A model generated the notes under the pieces. The model was not told the origin of the DNA and did no database searches. It saw only the letters and a list, made by a program, of their open reading frames with translations. From Lelliottia sp. WAP21 (lineage in GTDB: Bacteria > Pseudomonadota > Gammaproteobacteria > Enterobacterales > Enterobacteriaceae): 64,000 nt of DNA. The stretch spans positions 124,001-188,000 of the forward strand of contig NZ_JAIWPG020000008.1 in the NCBI RefSeq assembly GCF_020532665.2, read 5' to 3'. The translations under genes and the position numbers were made by a program. Below, one piece after another: positions 23,022-32,654 of this stretch; the stretch's first letter is position 1, and the number at the start of each line of letters is the position of its first letter.

Positions 23022-23423
23022 TTATTCACTCTCGCCGTGTTTAAATTTTAATAAGTCGCGACGTTCTTTCTTGTCCGGTCGCCTGTCCGGGTGCGGCATC
23101 GTCAGGGCATTCATTTTGCGTGCCAGCGCCACTTTCTCGCGCGTCTCTATGCTTTCAGCCGTCTCTTCATAGAGTGCAACGGCTTCGGCAGCGGGGCGAC
23201 GATGTTCAGTGATACCTTTCACCACGATGGTTCGTTCATCGTTTCCCTGTCGCAACGTCAGAATGGCATTCAGTTCAACGACCTTACTCGGCTTACTGCG
23301 CTGGCCGTTGTAATGCACTTTGCCGCCGTCGACCATCTCGCGGGCGAGGGCGCGTGTTTTATAAAAACGGGCCGCCCACAGCCATTTATCCAGCCGAACC
23401 CCTTCAGAGGATTTTTCTTTCAT
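23022..23423 (-). CDS. hslR: Ribosome-associated heat-shock protein Hsp15
   Basis: Binds 50S subunits that carry nascent chains after erroneous dissociation and recycles them. It has 133 residues with an N-terminal S4 RNA-binding domain (VRLDKWLWAARFYKTRALAREMVDGGKVHYNGQ region) and a basic C-terminal tail. Its start overlaps the yrfG stop by 4 bases, so the two are translationally coupled. Confidence 0.97.
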   Translation of the reverse strand: MKEKSSEGVRLDKWLWAARFYKTRALAREMVDGGKVHYNGQRSKPSKVVELNAILTLRQGNDERTIVVKGITEHRRPAAEAVALYEETAESIETREKVALARKMNALTMPHPDRRPDKKERRDLLKFKHGESE

Positions 23424-24103
23424 GACGTCTCCTGCACGGTGAGTGAGGGGATCATGCGGCGATAATCATTCAACGCCGGATGTCGCAGGTATTCTTTCTC
23501 AGCCATACCGGAATCAGGATTTTTCACACCGACGCAATAGCGAATACCGAATGTGGCTGCCGCATCGAGAATGGGTTCACTGTCATCAATGAAAACCGTT
23601 CTCTCTGGTTGCAGTCCGGTCTCTTCTGCGACGGCCTGCCACAATCGTTGATCCTCTTTCGGATAACCAAATGTGTGGGTGGAAAGCAATAAATCAAGGT
23701 GTGCCGCCAGTCCGGTATGTTCCAGTTTGACCGCCAGGTTATGTGGATGCGCGTTGGTCAGCAAAATGCGGCGTTTGCCGCTCGCTTTCAGCGCCTCCAG
23801 AAAAGGCACCGTGTCCTCACGTAATACCGCGTGAGGGCCTTGCGCGGTGGTCATCGCACAGATATCCAGACCTAAGCGTTCACTCCAGTAATCCAGGCAG
23901 TACCAGTTTAGCGTATGTTGCACGGCGTGATACTGCTGACGAATATAGTTTTGGGCTTCTTGCGGCGTGATCCCTTGCTGCGCGCCATAGGTTTCAGGCA
24001 CCAGCTTTTGCCAGAAATGGGTATCGAATGCGAGATCGAGCAGCGTGCCGTCCATATCGAGCAAGACGGTATCCACGTTCTGCCAGGCAATATCAGGATG
24101 CAT
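23420..24103 (-). CDS. yrfG: HAD-family nucleotidase YrfG
   Basis: HAD-superfamily phosphatase acting on purine nucleotides in E. coli (GMP/IMP 5'-nucleotidase activity reported for YrfG). It has 227 residues from MHPDIAWQ. Motif I is LLDMDGTLLD, motif II LLTNAHPH and motif IV FIDDSEPILDAA. A 10-residue longer frame starts at 24133 but the family begins at this Met. It is first in a yrfG-hslR-hslO unit. Confidence 0.93.
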   Translation of the reverse strand: MHPDIAWQNVDTVLLDMDGTLLDLAFDTHFWQKLVPETYGAQQGITPQEAQNYIRQQYHAVQHTLNWYCLDYWSERLGLDICAMTTAQGPHAVLREDTVPFLEALKASGKRRILLTNAHPHNLAVKLEHTGLAAHLDLLLSTHTFGYPKEDQRLWQAVAEETGLQPERTVFIDDSEPILDAAATFGIRYCVGVKNPDSGMAEKEYLRHPALNDYRRMIPSLTVQETS

Positions 24104-24169
24104 GAGGGGGAACTCTCCAGCCAGTAGAAACATGCGCGACAGGGTAGCATAACCTGTCGCGCCGGGGCG

Positions 24170-26308
24170 TTATCCGATCAGGCTTTCAGGGGTAGGAATC
24201 AGCTTGGGATTGAGGCAATTCTCGTAATACTGCTGGATGTCTGCCAGGCGGGTGCGGGAACGCTGATAGCGGCGTAACGCGGCAATGCCGTTCCAGACCA
24301 TGCAGATCACCATCACCAGCATCAGCAAAGACGTACCGATGTAGCGCCACAGCCCTGAGTTATCCGGGATACGGTGCAGATCGATATGGCGCGTGCCGTT
24401 GGCATCTGTACGAATGCCGGTCACGATGCCTTCCGCGCTGAACGGCGTTTGCATTAACATTTGCGCCAGACGCTGGAACTCTCCCCACTGCTCCTGTGCC
24501 GGATAGTCATACAATGCCACCGGCGGATAAGGCTGATCGACCAGGTCGCTACCCTCTTCGCTGACAATCACAAAGCCCCCCGGTGCCGGGCTATTTAACG
24601 CCTGGGCGGCACGAGTGGTTTCACGCATCACGAACGGGGCGGTAGAGGTCGCGATAAGATTATCCAGTGATTCTGCACTTACCGGGCGCAGCAACACATT
24701 CACCCCGTCCAGCTTCCCGGACTGGGCGCGTTTAACCAGAGCTTCCCAGTCTTTGCTGTTGCCGAGGTTCACGAGCGCATTCTTAAGACGAACACAGTCA
24801 TCTTCGGCTGAGCATAAGTCCTGCGTTTTCATCACGATGTCGCCGAAATCATCCAGCAGGACCATCCCTGATTTCAGAATCGCCGTGCGCAGCGACTGAC
24901 TGACGCGGGAATCATCATCCGGTTTCGGGTGCAGCTGCCGACTCACCGCCTGCGTTAATGCCGTGGCTTTGTTAACGATTTCTGATTCAGGCAGCGGCAA
25001 TGGCGGCGCGTCATTCCAGACTATTTGAGAGCAGTCAAACGGTGAAAACGGTGAGTTCTGACGGGTATTCCAGGCCCCTGGCGACTGGATATTACACATG
25101 CCCGTGCCTTGCAGCTTGAGGGTATCGCCCACGCGCACCCCGGCGTCCTCCAGCTGATTGACGCTGGTCGCTTCGATGGTTTGCGCGCCTTTAATCCACG
25201 ACAGGGTGAATTTAATCGGCATATCCAGCGGAACCAGGAAAATCAGCAGCATCAGGACGATGGCGGCTCCGCAGGCGATAACGGTACTGCGAAGCCAGTG
25301 CTGCAGCGGAAAGTTGCGCACTTCATCGTGCAACGATAAAAAGCGCCCCTGGCGCACAACGTGGCGGTCGAGATAGATATCAATATCGGTTTTTTGCCCT
25401 AAGTCCTGCGCGATCCAGGGTTGCCAGTGGCGCGGATAGATAAGGTCGATAATCCCGAGAGAGATATTATTAATATGTTCCTGATCGTTCTCACCAAACA
25501 GACCCCAGCGTTTTGGGGTACCGCGCAGACAATGAATTTCGCGCAGGGCTGTTTTGGCGGGCGGCGCAAAAAGCCCCCATAAGCCCGCTGCAAGCAGCAG
25601 TACACCGCCGCCGGCAAGCCAGGGAACAAACACATCAGGTGTGATGAGACAGCATAAAAAGAGCAGGAAAGAGGCGACGATCAGCACGGCTTCGCGAATG
25701 CCGTCCGGTCGGCTCAAGGCATATTCTTCGTGGGTTTCCTGACGGATGTTGAGCAGTTCAATTTGCTCGGTCTCTTCACCGCGAATGGACGCCTGTGTAG
25801 AGCTGGTTCGTTCCAGAGCAAAGCGTGGCACTTCCTGAACATATTCGTTCAGTGTGTGACCATTCAGGGCGATGACCAGCGGGAGAGAATCCGTATGAAT
25901 CAGCTCAACGCTGTTCTCATCGTTGATGTACTGCTCCCAGAACGGCGGCAGATGTACTTCAACGGAATCAAGGTAGTAACGCCACTTATTCGGATCGTCT
26001 GTGGTGATGCCATAGCGGGTAATTGACCGCGTCACGCACAGAACGGTATCGCTTTGGGAATTCAGATTCAGGGACACCGGGCCCGTGCTGGCACCGGTGG
26101 GACCCGGCGTCATCTGGACGCGATTAAGCGTGTCGAGATAGCTTTCGACTGCACTGCGTTCTTCTGCCGTCAGTTTGCGGGTCGTCGCGCCCGTAAAGGC
26201 GTTCAAATATGGCAGTCGGTATCGACGCTCTAATCTGCGCCTGTAGAGCCATCCGGCAACCATCGCGCAGGCCAGCATAGCAACGATAAAGATCAAAATG
26301 GTGCTCAT
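24170..26308 (-). CDS. igaA: IgaA, negative regulator of the Rcs phosphorelay
   Basis: Inner-membrane protein that damps Rcs signalling through RcsD and is essential in wild-type enterobacteria. It has 712 residues. Hydrophobic segments lie at about 3-20, 206-245 (two), 340-362 and 655-675, with a large periplasmic domain between the last two. It lies between yrfG (66 bases) and the nudE promoter region, on the minus strand. Confidence 0.96.
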   Translation of the reverse strand: MSTILIFIVAMLACAMVAGWLYRRRLERRYRLPYLNAFTGATTRKLTAEERSAVESYLDTLNRVQMTPGPTGASTGPVSLNLNSQSDTVLCVTRSITRYGITTDDPNKWRYYLDSVEVHLPPFWEQYINDENSVELIHTDSLPLVIALNGHTLNEYVQEVPRFALERTSSTQASIRGEETEQIELLNIRQETHEEYALSRPDGIREAVLIVASFLLFLCCLITPDVFVPWLAGGGVLLLAAGLWGLFAPPAKTALREIHCLRGTPKRWGLFGENDQEHINNISLGIIDLIYPRHWQPWIAQDLGQKTDIDIYLDRHVVRQGRFLSLHDEVRNFPLQHWLRSTVIACGAAIVLMLLIFLVPLDMPIKFTLSWIKGAQTIEATSVNQLEDAGVRVGDTLKLQGTGMCNIQSPGAWNTRQNSPFSPFDCSQIVWNDAPPLPLPESEIVNKATALTQAVSRQLHPKPDDDSRVSQSLRTAILKSGMVLLDDFGDIVMKTQDLCSAEDDCVRLKNALVNLGNSKDWEALVKRAQSGKLDGVNVLLRPVSAESLDNLIATSTAPFVMRETTRAAQALNSPAPGGFVIVSEEGSDLVDQPYPPVALYDYPAQEQWGEFQRLAQMLMQTPFSAEGIVTGIRTDANGTRHIDLHRIPDNSGLWRYIGTSLLMLVMVICMVWNGIAALRRYQRSRTRLADIQQYYENCLNPKLIPTPESLIG

Positions 26309-26627
26309 GCTTTCCCCATCTTACTTATTGCAGGTGTTATCAGTTGCACCTTTAACAATGAATGCGTGTCTGTGGTTGGCTATCGGCAAGTATGGAGTCG
26401 AACTTGAGCATTTTGAAGCGCATCCCAGTAACTCGCGATGATAGCAAAGGCAACCCGGGCGGGATATCAGCAAATTCCTGGAAACTTTTCAACCTCTTGA
26501 CTTTTCTTTTGAAATGGAGATTGATTTAATCTAGGTTGCGAAAATGTAAATAAAGCACAATTGACATTGCCCAAACCGTGCGGCGTATCGCACAATGAAG
26601 TGAGTTCATCCAGCAAAGATCCCCAAA
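26309..26627. other. Intergenic region between igaA and nudE
   Basis: A 319-base divergent promoter region without a gene. TTGACA at 26561-26566 with a poor -10 about 18-19 bases on (TATCGC at 26586) is a possible nudE promoter. I see no clear regulator site. Confidence 0.45.
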
Positions 26628-27188
26628 ATGAGTAAACCCTTACAAAAACCCACGATCTTACATGTTGAAACGGTAGCGAAATCGCGTCTGTTTAATGTCG
26701 AAAGTGTGGACCTTGAGTTCAGCAATGGCGTACGCCGCGTTTATGAACGTATGCGCCCGTCCACGCGTGAAGCGGTGATGATCGTTCCGATTGTTGACGA
26801 TCATCTGATTCTGATTCGCGAATATGCTGTGGGCACAGAATCCTATGAACTGGGATTCTCTAAGGGGCTTATCGATCCGGGTGAAACGGTTTTTGAGGCT
26901 GCTAATCGCGAGCTGAAAGAAGAGGTCGGATTTGGGGCAAACGATCTCTCGTTTCTCAAAAAGCTGAGCATGGCTCCCTCTTATTTTTCGAGCAAGATGA
27001 ATATCGTCGTTGCTGAAGATCTCTATCCGGAAAAGCTGGAGGGTGACGAACCCGAACCGCTGCCGCAGGTGCGTTGGCCTCTGGCGCATTTGATGGATTT
27101 ACTGGAAGACCCTGATTTCCACGAAGCACGCAACGTGAGCGCGTTGTTCCTGGTGAGAGAATGGTTGAAGGGGCAGGGGAGACTTTAG
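26628..27188 (+). CDS. nudE: ADP-sugar / ADP compounds Nudix hydrolase NudE
   Basis: Hydrolyses ADP-ribose, Ap3A and NADH-type substrates. It has 186 residues, as in E. coli. The Nudix box is complete in GLIDPGETVFEAANRELKEEVGFG (GX5EX7REUXEEXGU), with residues 86-109 or so carrying the metal-binding glutamates. In E. coli the next gene is mrcA; here an AT-rich two-gene block lies between. Confidence 0.96.
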   Translation: MSKPLQKPTILHVETVAKSRLFNVESVDLEFSNGVRRVYERMRPSTREAVMIVPIVDDHLILIREYAVGTESYELGFSKGLIDPGETVFEAANRELKEEVGFGANDLSFLKKLSMAPSYFSSKMNIVVAEDLYPEKLEGDEPEPLPQVRWPLAHLMDLLEDPDFHEARNVSALFLVREWLKGQGRL

Positions 27189-27286
27189 TCTTTCAGTTCA
27201 TAGGGGGAGAAAATGTAAAACTCCCCGAGGACTCTTTGCTAAACGTTCAAGCGTATCTTTCATATAAATTCTTCTTATCCATTATG

Positions 27287-27907
27287 TCATTCTTTTATCG
27301 CATTAATAATATAACTTCTGGCATCGCCAGCCATCAGTTCATCCTTATCAAGATAAGTCAGTTGCAGAAGGTTACTTAACTGTATGGCCGTAGGATGATT
27401 CTTTAACCACCAATGAAATGCGCCATATCTGTAATGTTCTGAGCCCTCTTCATCACCCTTCTCATAAATCCTCATCTGCTCGGAAAATAAAACCATTGGA
27501 TACATATCCAATGTCAACCATTCAGAGGGAAACTGCATCAGCTTTAGAAAGGCAAAGCGAGGTGGATGAATAATTTCGGCAGATAAACACTTTTGTAAAA
27601 GTGATGGACTTAAACTTTCCCTAAGCGCAATAGACTCCTGACAACCTTTGTCACCCAAAATGAAGAGAGACTGAAGAATATCATCAGGTGTATTAGGGTG
27701 CTCCGCCAGTTCAGAAAAGACACATAAAGATAGAGCCCGTGTCGCAGTAGGGTAAGCAAGGTGAAAAATATTGTTGATATCAGAGAGGGTGGAAACCGCA
27801 GACATATCGAGCCGGATATTATCTGACTTGTCCCAGACATCACAACACTCCAGCCACTCCTGGTGCTGTATTCCAGGCAGGATTAGTAATGTGCACAAAG
27901 ATATCAT
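27287..27907 (-). CDS. Unrecognised protein with an LRV-like helical motif
   Basis: I do not recognise this 206-residue protein. It is predicted mainly helical and soluble. Residues 68-83 (LAEHPNTPDDILQSLF) read like one unit of leucine-rich-variant (LRV) repeats, and 98-108 (LSPSLLQKCL) could be a degenerate second unit. The C-terminal half has several Trp and Tyr residues (HYRYGAFHWWLKNHP). No signal peptide is convincing. Its ATG shares one base with the stop of the upstream gene (TAATG), so the two are translationally coupled. Codons are AT-rich unlike the neighbours, which suggests transfer. It could be an immunity or accessory protein; that is inference only. Confidence 0.75.
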   Translation of the reverse strand: MISLCTLLILPGIQHQEWLECCDVWDKSDNIRLDMSAVSTLSDINNIFHLAYPTATRALSLCVFSELAEHPNTPDDILQSLFILGDKGCQESIALRESLSPSLLQKCLSAEIIHPPRFAFLKLMQFPSEWLTLDMYPMVLFSEQMRIYEKGDEEGSEHYRYGAFHWWLKNHPTAIQLSNLLQLTYLDKDELMAGDARSYIINAIKE

Positions 27908-28566
27908 TATACTTCTTCCATATCGGTAAGCTTGTCTTCGATAAATTTTATCAGACTATTTCGAACGTTTTTATTCTCATCATTTTCCTGGGGAAGCCAT
28001 ACCCAGCTTCCGTTAGAAAACGCAATAATAAAGATATTTTCAATGGTGGATGTTCCCTTGACACTACTCCAGGGAATGAATGACGAAATGCCGCTTTTAA
28101 CTATAATAGTTATTCCATTTTGTTCGAAACGCAAAACCCTCTCGATTTGAATATTAACTTTAAAGTATTGGTGGTAATATTTTTGAGAATATCGGCAAGT
28201 AAGATATCGGGTTAATATCATGCCAAGTGCGAAAATCCAAATTATTGCTACGAAAGCAGATGTATTAAGTAAGTCGAAAACTATTTCATAGTCATCTGAG
28301 CTTTTCCATCTCCATGCCGAAATAGAGAAGGAAAAATTAAAATACTCATAAAATGACGTTGAGAAGATAGAAAACACTAACCATGTTAAAACGCTGAAAA
28401 GCGTGAATCTAATAATTTTCGGGATTTTAGTTTTACTTTTCGGGAGAAAAGTACGCAGCATGTGTCCGGATATAACCTTGTATTGCTTGATGGTCAGGCT
28501 GTCAGCAGCAATATCAATGCTGAGCTTTTGCTGAACAGATTGGTCGAAAGAATTCATCTTACTCAC
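27907..28566 (-). CDS. YcxB-like two-helix membrane protein
   Basis: A 219-residue protein resembling the YcxB family: a soluble N-terminus to about residue 48, TM1 about 51-72, TM2 about 103-121, and a C-terminal domain with an FIPWSSVKG motif (163-171) and a following beta-rich part (WVWLPQENDEN). Function unknown. The frame opens with GTG at 28566; the ATG at 28557 is an equally good start. DNA is very AT-rich (17 G/C in the 60 bases 27901-27960). It is absent from the same place in E. coli. It pairs with the coupled downstream gene. Confidence 0.75.
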   Translation of the reverse strand: MSKMNSFDQSVQQKLSIDIAADSLTIKQYKVISGHMLRTFLPKSKTKIPKIIRFTLFSVLTWLVFSIFSTSFYEYFNFSFSISAWRWKSSDDYEIVFDLLNTSAFVAIIWIFALGMILTRYLTCRYSQKYYHQYFKVNIQIERVLRFEQNGITIIVKSGISSFIPWSSVKGTSTIENIFIIAFSNGSWVWLPQENDENKNVRNSLIKFIEDKLTDMEEV

Positions 28567-28658
28567 TTAGGTCATTCATAACAGGCTTTAGAATAACTTG
28601 AGTGGTCACTGCATACTTAATTATTTTTTATACATAATTATTTTAGTGCGGCTAATAA

Positions 28659-28687
28659 AAAAGGCGCCGAAGCGCCTTTTATTTTTT
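28659..28687 (-). terminator. mrcA terminator
   Basis: AAAAGGCGC-cgaa-GCGCCTTTT forms a 9-bp stem. Read on the minus strand it has a TTCG tetraloop and a T tract, directly after the mrcA stop. It separates mrcA from the two-gene block. Confidence 0.85.
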
Positions 28688-31239
28688 TAGAACAGTTCGT
28701 GCGTCTCGCCGTTATCAATCAACTCCGTACCCACCTCGTGTACCGCCTGCGTTGTCGGCTGCGTACCCTCGATGAAATACTCTTCACGGCTATTCCCGCC
28801 GCTGGCTAACTGACCCGTACTGCGATCGATATTCACGGAGATAATGCCCGGCGGTGGTGTGAGTGGCTGCTCAGGCACGCCCTCAAGCACCGCTTTCATG
28901 TAAGCATCCCACGCAGGCTGGGCACTCTTCGCTCCGCCTTCATAACCAGAGATCTGATCTTTGATTGCGCCGGACGCCGACGTGCGGCCAAGGTTACGAC
29001 GGTGATCGTCAAAACCGATCCACACCGAGGTGACGACGCCTGGACCGTAACCTGAGAACCAGGCATCTTTCGAGCTGTTCGTGGTCCCGGTTTTGCCGCC
29101 AATATCCCTGCGCTGCAGATCGCGACCCGCACGCCAGCCTGTACCCTGCCAGCCGGGTTCACCGAAGATATTGGTATTCAGCGCGCTTTTAATCAGGAAC
29201 GACAGCGGCGTATTGATCACGTGCGGAGCATATTCCTGAGCGCCGACTTGCGCCACCAACGCCTGGTTCGCCTGCTCCAGCTGCGGCTTAGGAACCACAG
29301 AATTCTGCTGCTCTTGCGACTGGGCAACATCTTCCATGTTTTTGTTTTCCAGCACGTTTGATTTCTGCGTGTCACCATAAATCACCGGAATATCACACTC
29401 CGGACAGGCGATTTTGGGTTTCGCTTCAAACAGCGTGCCGCCCTGGTCGTTTTCGATTTTGCTGATGAAATACGGATCCACAAGGAAACCGCCATTCGCC
29501 ATCACCGAATACCCTCGCGCGACCTGTAAAGGCGTGAAGGAGGCCGAGCCCAGCGCCAGTGATTCGGTGTGCACAATGTTTTGCGCCGGGAAGCCAAAAC
29601 GCTGCAAATATTCTGCGGCGTAATCCACACCCATTGCGCGCATGGCGCGGACCATTACCACGTTTTTAGATTGCCCCAAACCCTGACGTAAGCGGATAGG
29701 ACCGGAATACTCCGGCGGGGAGTTCTTAGGCTGCCAGTCGGAGCCTGCGCCCGCATCCCAGCGGGAAATGGGCACGTCGTTCAGGATACTGGCTAGCGTC
29801 AACCCTTTATCCATTGCGGCGGTATAGAGGAACGGCTTGATGTTCGACCCGACCTGACGCAGCGCCTGCGTGGCGCGGTTAAACTTGCTCTGGTTAAAGT
29901 CGAAGCCGCCGACCAGCGCCAGCACGGCGCCGTTCTGCGGATTAATCGACACCAGCGCGGAATTCACATCCGGTACCTGCGCCAGCCACCATGCATCATT
30001 CACCTGACGAACCCAAATCTGTTGTCCTGTTTGCAGCACGTCGGTCACCTTACGCGGCGTAGGCCCCTGTGCGGTATCAGAACGATAAGGACGCGCCCAA
30101 CGGACACCCTCCATGCCCAGCGACACTGAGGTTCCATCGGCCATCATTGCCGTGGCGTCCTGCGGGCTGGCGGCGGTCACAACGGCTGGACGCAGCGGGC
30201 CGTAGGTCGGCAGCGTACGCAGTGAGTCCGTGATTTTTTTCGTATCCCAGGCAGGTTCGCCCACTTTCCACAACACGTTCGACGGGCCACGATAACCATG
30301 GCGCATATCGTAATCCATGACGTTATTTCGCACGGCCTGCTGGGCCGCTTGTTGCACCTTGCGGGTCACGGTGGTGTAGATGCGATAGCCATCTTCGTAC
30401 GCCTGTTCGCCGTAGCGGCTCACCATCTCCTGGCGCACCATCTCGGTCAGATAGGGTGCAGAGAAAGCGATTTCAGGCGCGTGATAGTTGGCGTCAATCG
30501 CCTCGCTGCGGGCCTGATCGTACTGAGTCTGGCTGATATAGCCTTCGCTCAACATACGCGATAACACCACGTTACGACGTGAGGTGGCGCGATCCAGTGA
30601 ATAGAGCGGGTTGAACGTCGACGGCGCTTTTGGCAGACCGGCAATGGTCGCCATTTCGCTCAGCGTCAGTTGTGCCACGGGTTTGCCGAAATAGACCTGT
30701 GCCGCCGCGCCCACGCCGTAAGCGCGATAGCCGAGGTAAATCTTATTGAGGTAAAGCTCAAGGATTTCGTCTTTAGAGAGCAACTGCTCGATTCGGATAG
30801 CCAGGAACACTTCTTTTATTTTACGGATCAGCGTTTTTTCCGGGCTCAGGAAGAAGTTACGCGCCAGCTGCTGCGTAATAGTACTGGCACCCTGAGAGGC
30901 ATGTCCGGAAAACAGCGCAACGCTTGCGGCACGGAATATCCCTACCGGATCGACGCCGTAGTGTTCATAAAAACGGCTGTCTTCGGTCGCGATAAACGCT
31001 TTAACCATGACGGGAGGGATTTCGTTGAGGGTCAACGGAATACGCCGTTTTTCGCCGTATTGGGCGATCAGCTCGCCGTCGGCACTGTAGACCTGCATCG
31101 GGATTTGAAGACGTACATCACGCAGCGTGGCGACGTCAGGTAGCTGCGGCTCAATATATTTGTACAAACCATAAATCGAGCCGGCTCCCAGCAGAATGCA
31201 ACAGACTGCAAGGATGAATAAATACTTTACGAACTTCAC
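28687..31239 (-). CDS. mrcA: Penicillin-binding protein 1A
   Basis: Bifunctional peptidoglycan synthase (PonA) anchored in the inner membrane. With the GTG start at 31239 it has 850 residues, equal to E. coli PBP1A and starting MKFVKYLF. An ATG at 31263 would add 8 residues. TM about 7-27; glycosyltransferase motifs EDSRFYEHYGVD and GASTITQQLARN; transpeptidase SxxK in GSNIKPF and KTG in GGKTGTTN; an OB-like insert lies between. It is divergent from hofMNOPQ. Confidence 0.95.
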   Translation of the reverse strand: MKFVKYLFILAVCCILLGAGSIYGLYKYIEPQLPDVATLRDVRLQIPMQVYSADGELIAQYGEKRRIPLTLNEIPPVMVKAFIATEDSRFYEHYGVDPVGIFRAASVALFSGHASQGASTITQQLARNFFLSPEKTLIRKIKEVFLAIRIEQLLSKDEILELYLNKIYLGYRAYGVGAAAQVYFGKPVAQLTLSEMATIAGLPKAPSTFNPLYSLDRATSRRNVVLSRMLSEGYISQTQYDQARSEAIDANYHAPEIAFSAPYLTEMVRQEMVSRYGEQAYEDGYRIYTTVTRKVQQAAQQAVRNNVMDYDMRHGYRGPSNVLWKVGEPAWDTKKITDSLRTLPTYGPLRPAVVTAASPQDATAMMADGTSVSLGMEGVRWARPYRSDTAQGPTPRKVTDVLQTGQQIWVRQVNDAWWLAQVPDVNSALVSINPQNGAVLALVGGFDFNQSKFNRATQALRQVGSNIKPFLYTAAMDKGLTLASILNDVPISRWDAGAGSDWQPKNSPPEYSGPIRLRQGLGQSKNVVMVRAMRAMGVDYAAEYLQRFGFPAQNIVHTESLALGSASFTPLQVARGYSVMANGGFLVDPYFISKIENDQGGTLFEAKPKIACPECDIPVIYGDTQKSNVLENKNMEDVAQSQEQQNSVVPKPQLEQANQALVAQVGAQEYAPHVINTPLSFLIKSALNTNIFGEPGWQGTGWRAGRDLQRRDIGGKTGTTNSSKDAWFSGYGPGVVTSVWIGFDDHRRNLGRTSASGAIKDQISGYEGGAKSAQPAWDAYMKAVLEGVPEQPLTPPPGIISVNIDRSTGQLASGGNSREEYFIEGTQPTTQAVHEVGTELIDNGETHELF

Positions 31240-31359
31240 TGGCGATTTCCCATTTGGTTCCACTTGGGCAGTTTCTAAACAATCGGGCGGTAGTATAAAT
31301 GCAAGCCTGATTCATTGATATAGCCGTCAATCTGACGCGGGATAAGGAGATCGTGGAGT

Positions 31360-32142
31360 ATGACTTTCAAAACCTGGCGGACAGGCGTTCATCTTCAACA
31401 AGATAAGGTCCTGGCAGTTTCACTCACTAAAGAGAAGTCCGGCTGGCGCTTACGCCGATGGTGGCGCATTCCCCTGTCGCCCGGGATTATCCAGGACGGG
31501 GTGATTATTAATCTGGCGCAACTGGAGACCGTTCTCAGTCCATGGAGTCAGATGCTGCCGCGTCAGCACCGTCTGTTTCTGGCGTTTCCGGCAAGTCGGA
31601 CATTGCAAAAGCAGTTTCCTGGCCCGGCGACACAACTGCGCGAGAGTGAACAGGCGACCTGGATGGTTTCTGCCCTTGCGCGTGAGCTGGAAATGGCGCC
31701 GGAAAAGCTCTGCTTTGACTATACGCAAGATACGTTTAGCCGCTCCTGCCATGTTACGGCGGCACAACACAACGACGTTTCGGCACTTTTAACGCTGGCG
31801 GAAAGGCTGCGGTTGCGGCTGACGGCCATCACCCCGGATGCCAGCGCACTGGCAAACCTTTTGCCCTTTGCTCTGGCCCCGGCACAGTGTGTCGCCTGGC
31901 AGGACGAGACCCACTGGCTGTGGGCAATGCGCCATCAGTGGGGGCGAAAAATGATTGCGGAAGCCGTAAGCGTCAACGATCTGGCCGCCCAGCTTGCCCT
32001 GCACCCTGAAGATATTGTGCATTTTACGCTGAACGGACCCGATCCGTTTAGCTGTGTCGCGTTAAGCCAGCCGCCGTTACCGACGTGTGGGGTCGACTTT
32101 ACCGTTGCGCTGGCGCTTGCCATGGGAGAAAGAAACGAATGA
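31360..32142 (+). CDS. hofM: PilM-like protein HofM
   Basis: Actin-like ATPase-fold component of the hof (com/pil) set for type IV pilus-like DNA uptake. It has 260 residues and a recognisable family pattern: MTFKTWRTGVHLQQ at the N-terminus and HRLFLAFPASRTLQKQF. Sequence is more diverged from E. coli than its neighbours. First gene of hofMNOPQ; hofN overlaps its stop by 4 bases. Confidence 0.9.
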   Translation: MTFKTWRTGVHLQQDKVLAVSLTKEKSGWRLRRWWRIPLSPGIIQDGVIINLAQLETVLSPWSQMLPRQHRLFLAFPASRTLQKQFPGPATQLRESEQATWMVSALARELEMAPEKLCFDYTQDTFSRSCHVTAAQHNDVSALLTLAERLRLRLTAITPDASALANLLPFALAPAQCVAWQDETHWLWAMRHQWGRKMIAEAVSVNDLAAQLALHPEDIVHFTLNGPDPFSCVALSQPPLPTCGVDFTVALALAMGERNE

Positions 32143-32654
32143 GACCCAACTTTTTACCGTGGCGAAAGGAGAGACAGCGGCGCTGTTGTCGCGTCTGGAG
32201 CATGCTCTTTTTGGGTTCGTTTTTGATCGCGCTGATGACGATGAGCAGCCTGCGGGCCAGCTGTGTAGTGCTGTCACGCGGGGCAGAAATGCGCCTTTAC
32301 AGCGATAAGGAGATACAAAAAGGGGCTGAGACGCGCTATGCCCAGTGGCGCGAGCTGAATGCACAATTCCAGCAACGCCAACAGGCGCTGATAGCGCGGG
32401 CAAAAACAGACACCTGGCAACCCATACTGGCCTCGCTTTCGGCTGCAATTCCGGAGCAGTCATGGTTAACCCAACTGCGCTATCAGTCTCCTACGCTGAC
32501 CGTTACAGGTTACTCCACGACGCTGTCCGCGCTGACGATACTGTCAGAATCGTTAAAAAAGCTTCCCGGATTTACGCCGGGACCCGCAGGGGAAATGAAG
32601 CAGGATAGCCAGGGGCGCTGGATGTTCACCTTCACACTCCAGAGGCAAGAATGA
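32139..32654 (+). CDS. hofN: PilN-like protein HofN
   Basis: 171-residue bitopic inner-membrane protein: NFLPWR motif at the start (typical of PilN), TM about 20-40, then a periplasmic coil and ferredoxin-like region. The start at 32139 (ATGA overlap with hofM) gives MRPNFLPWRK. It forms the inner-membrane alignment complex with HofM and HofO by family analogy. Confidence 0.88.
   Translation: MRPNFLPWRKERQRRCCRVWSMLFLGSFLIALMTMSSLRASCVVLSRGAEMRLYSDKEIQKGAETRYAQWRELNAQFQQRQQALIARAKTDTWQPILASLSAAIPEQSWLTQLRYQSPTLTVTGYSTTLSALTILSESLKKLPGFTPGPAGEMKQDSQGRWMFTFTLQRQE

Noticed and set aside
27204..27226. GGGGAG/CTCCCC hairpin after nudE as a terminator
   Set aside because: Six-base stem with an 11-base A-rich loop and no T tract; too weak to annotate.
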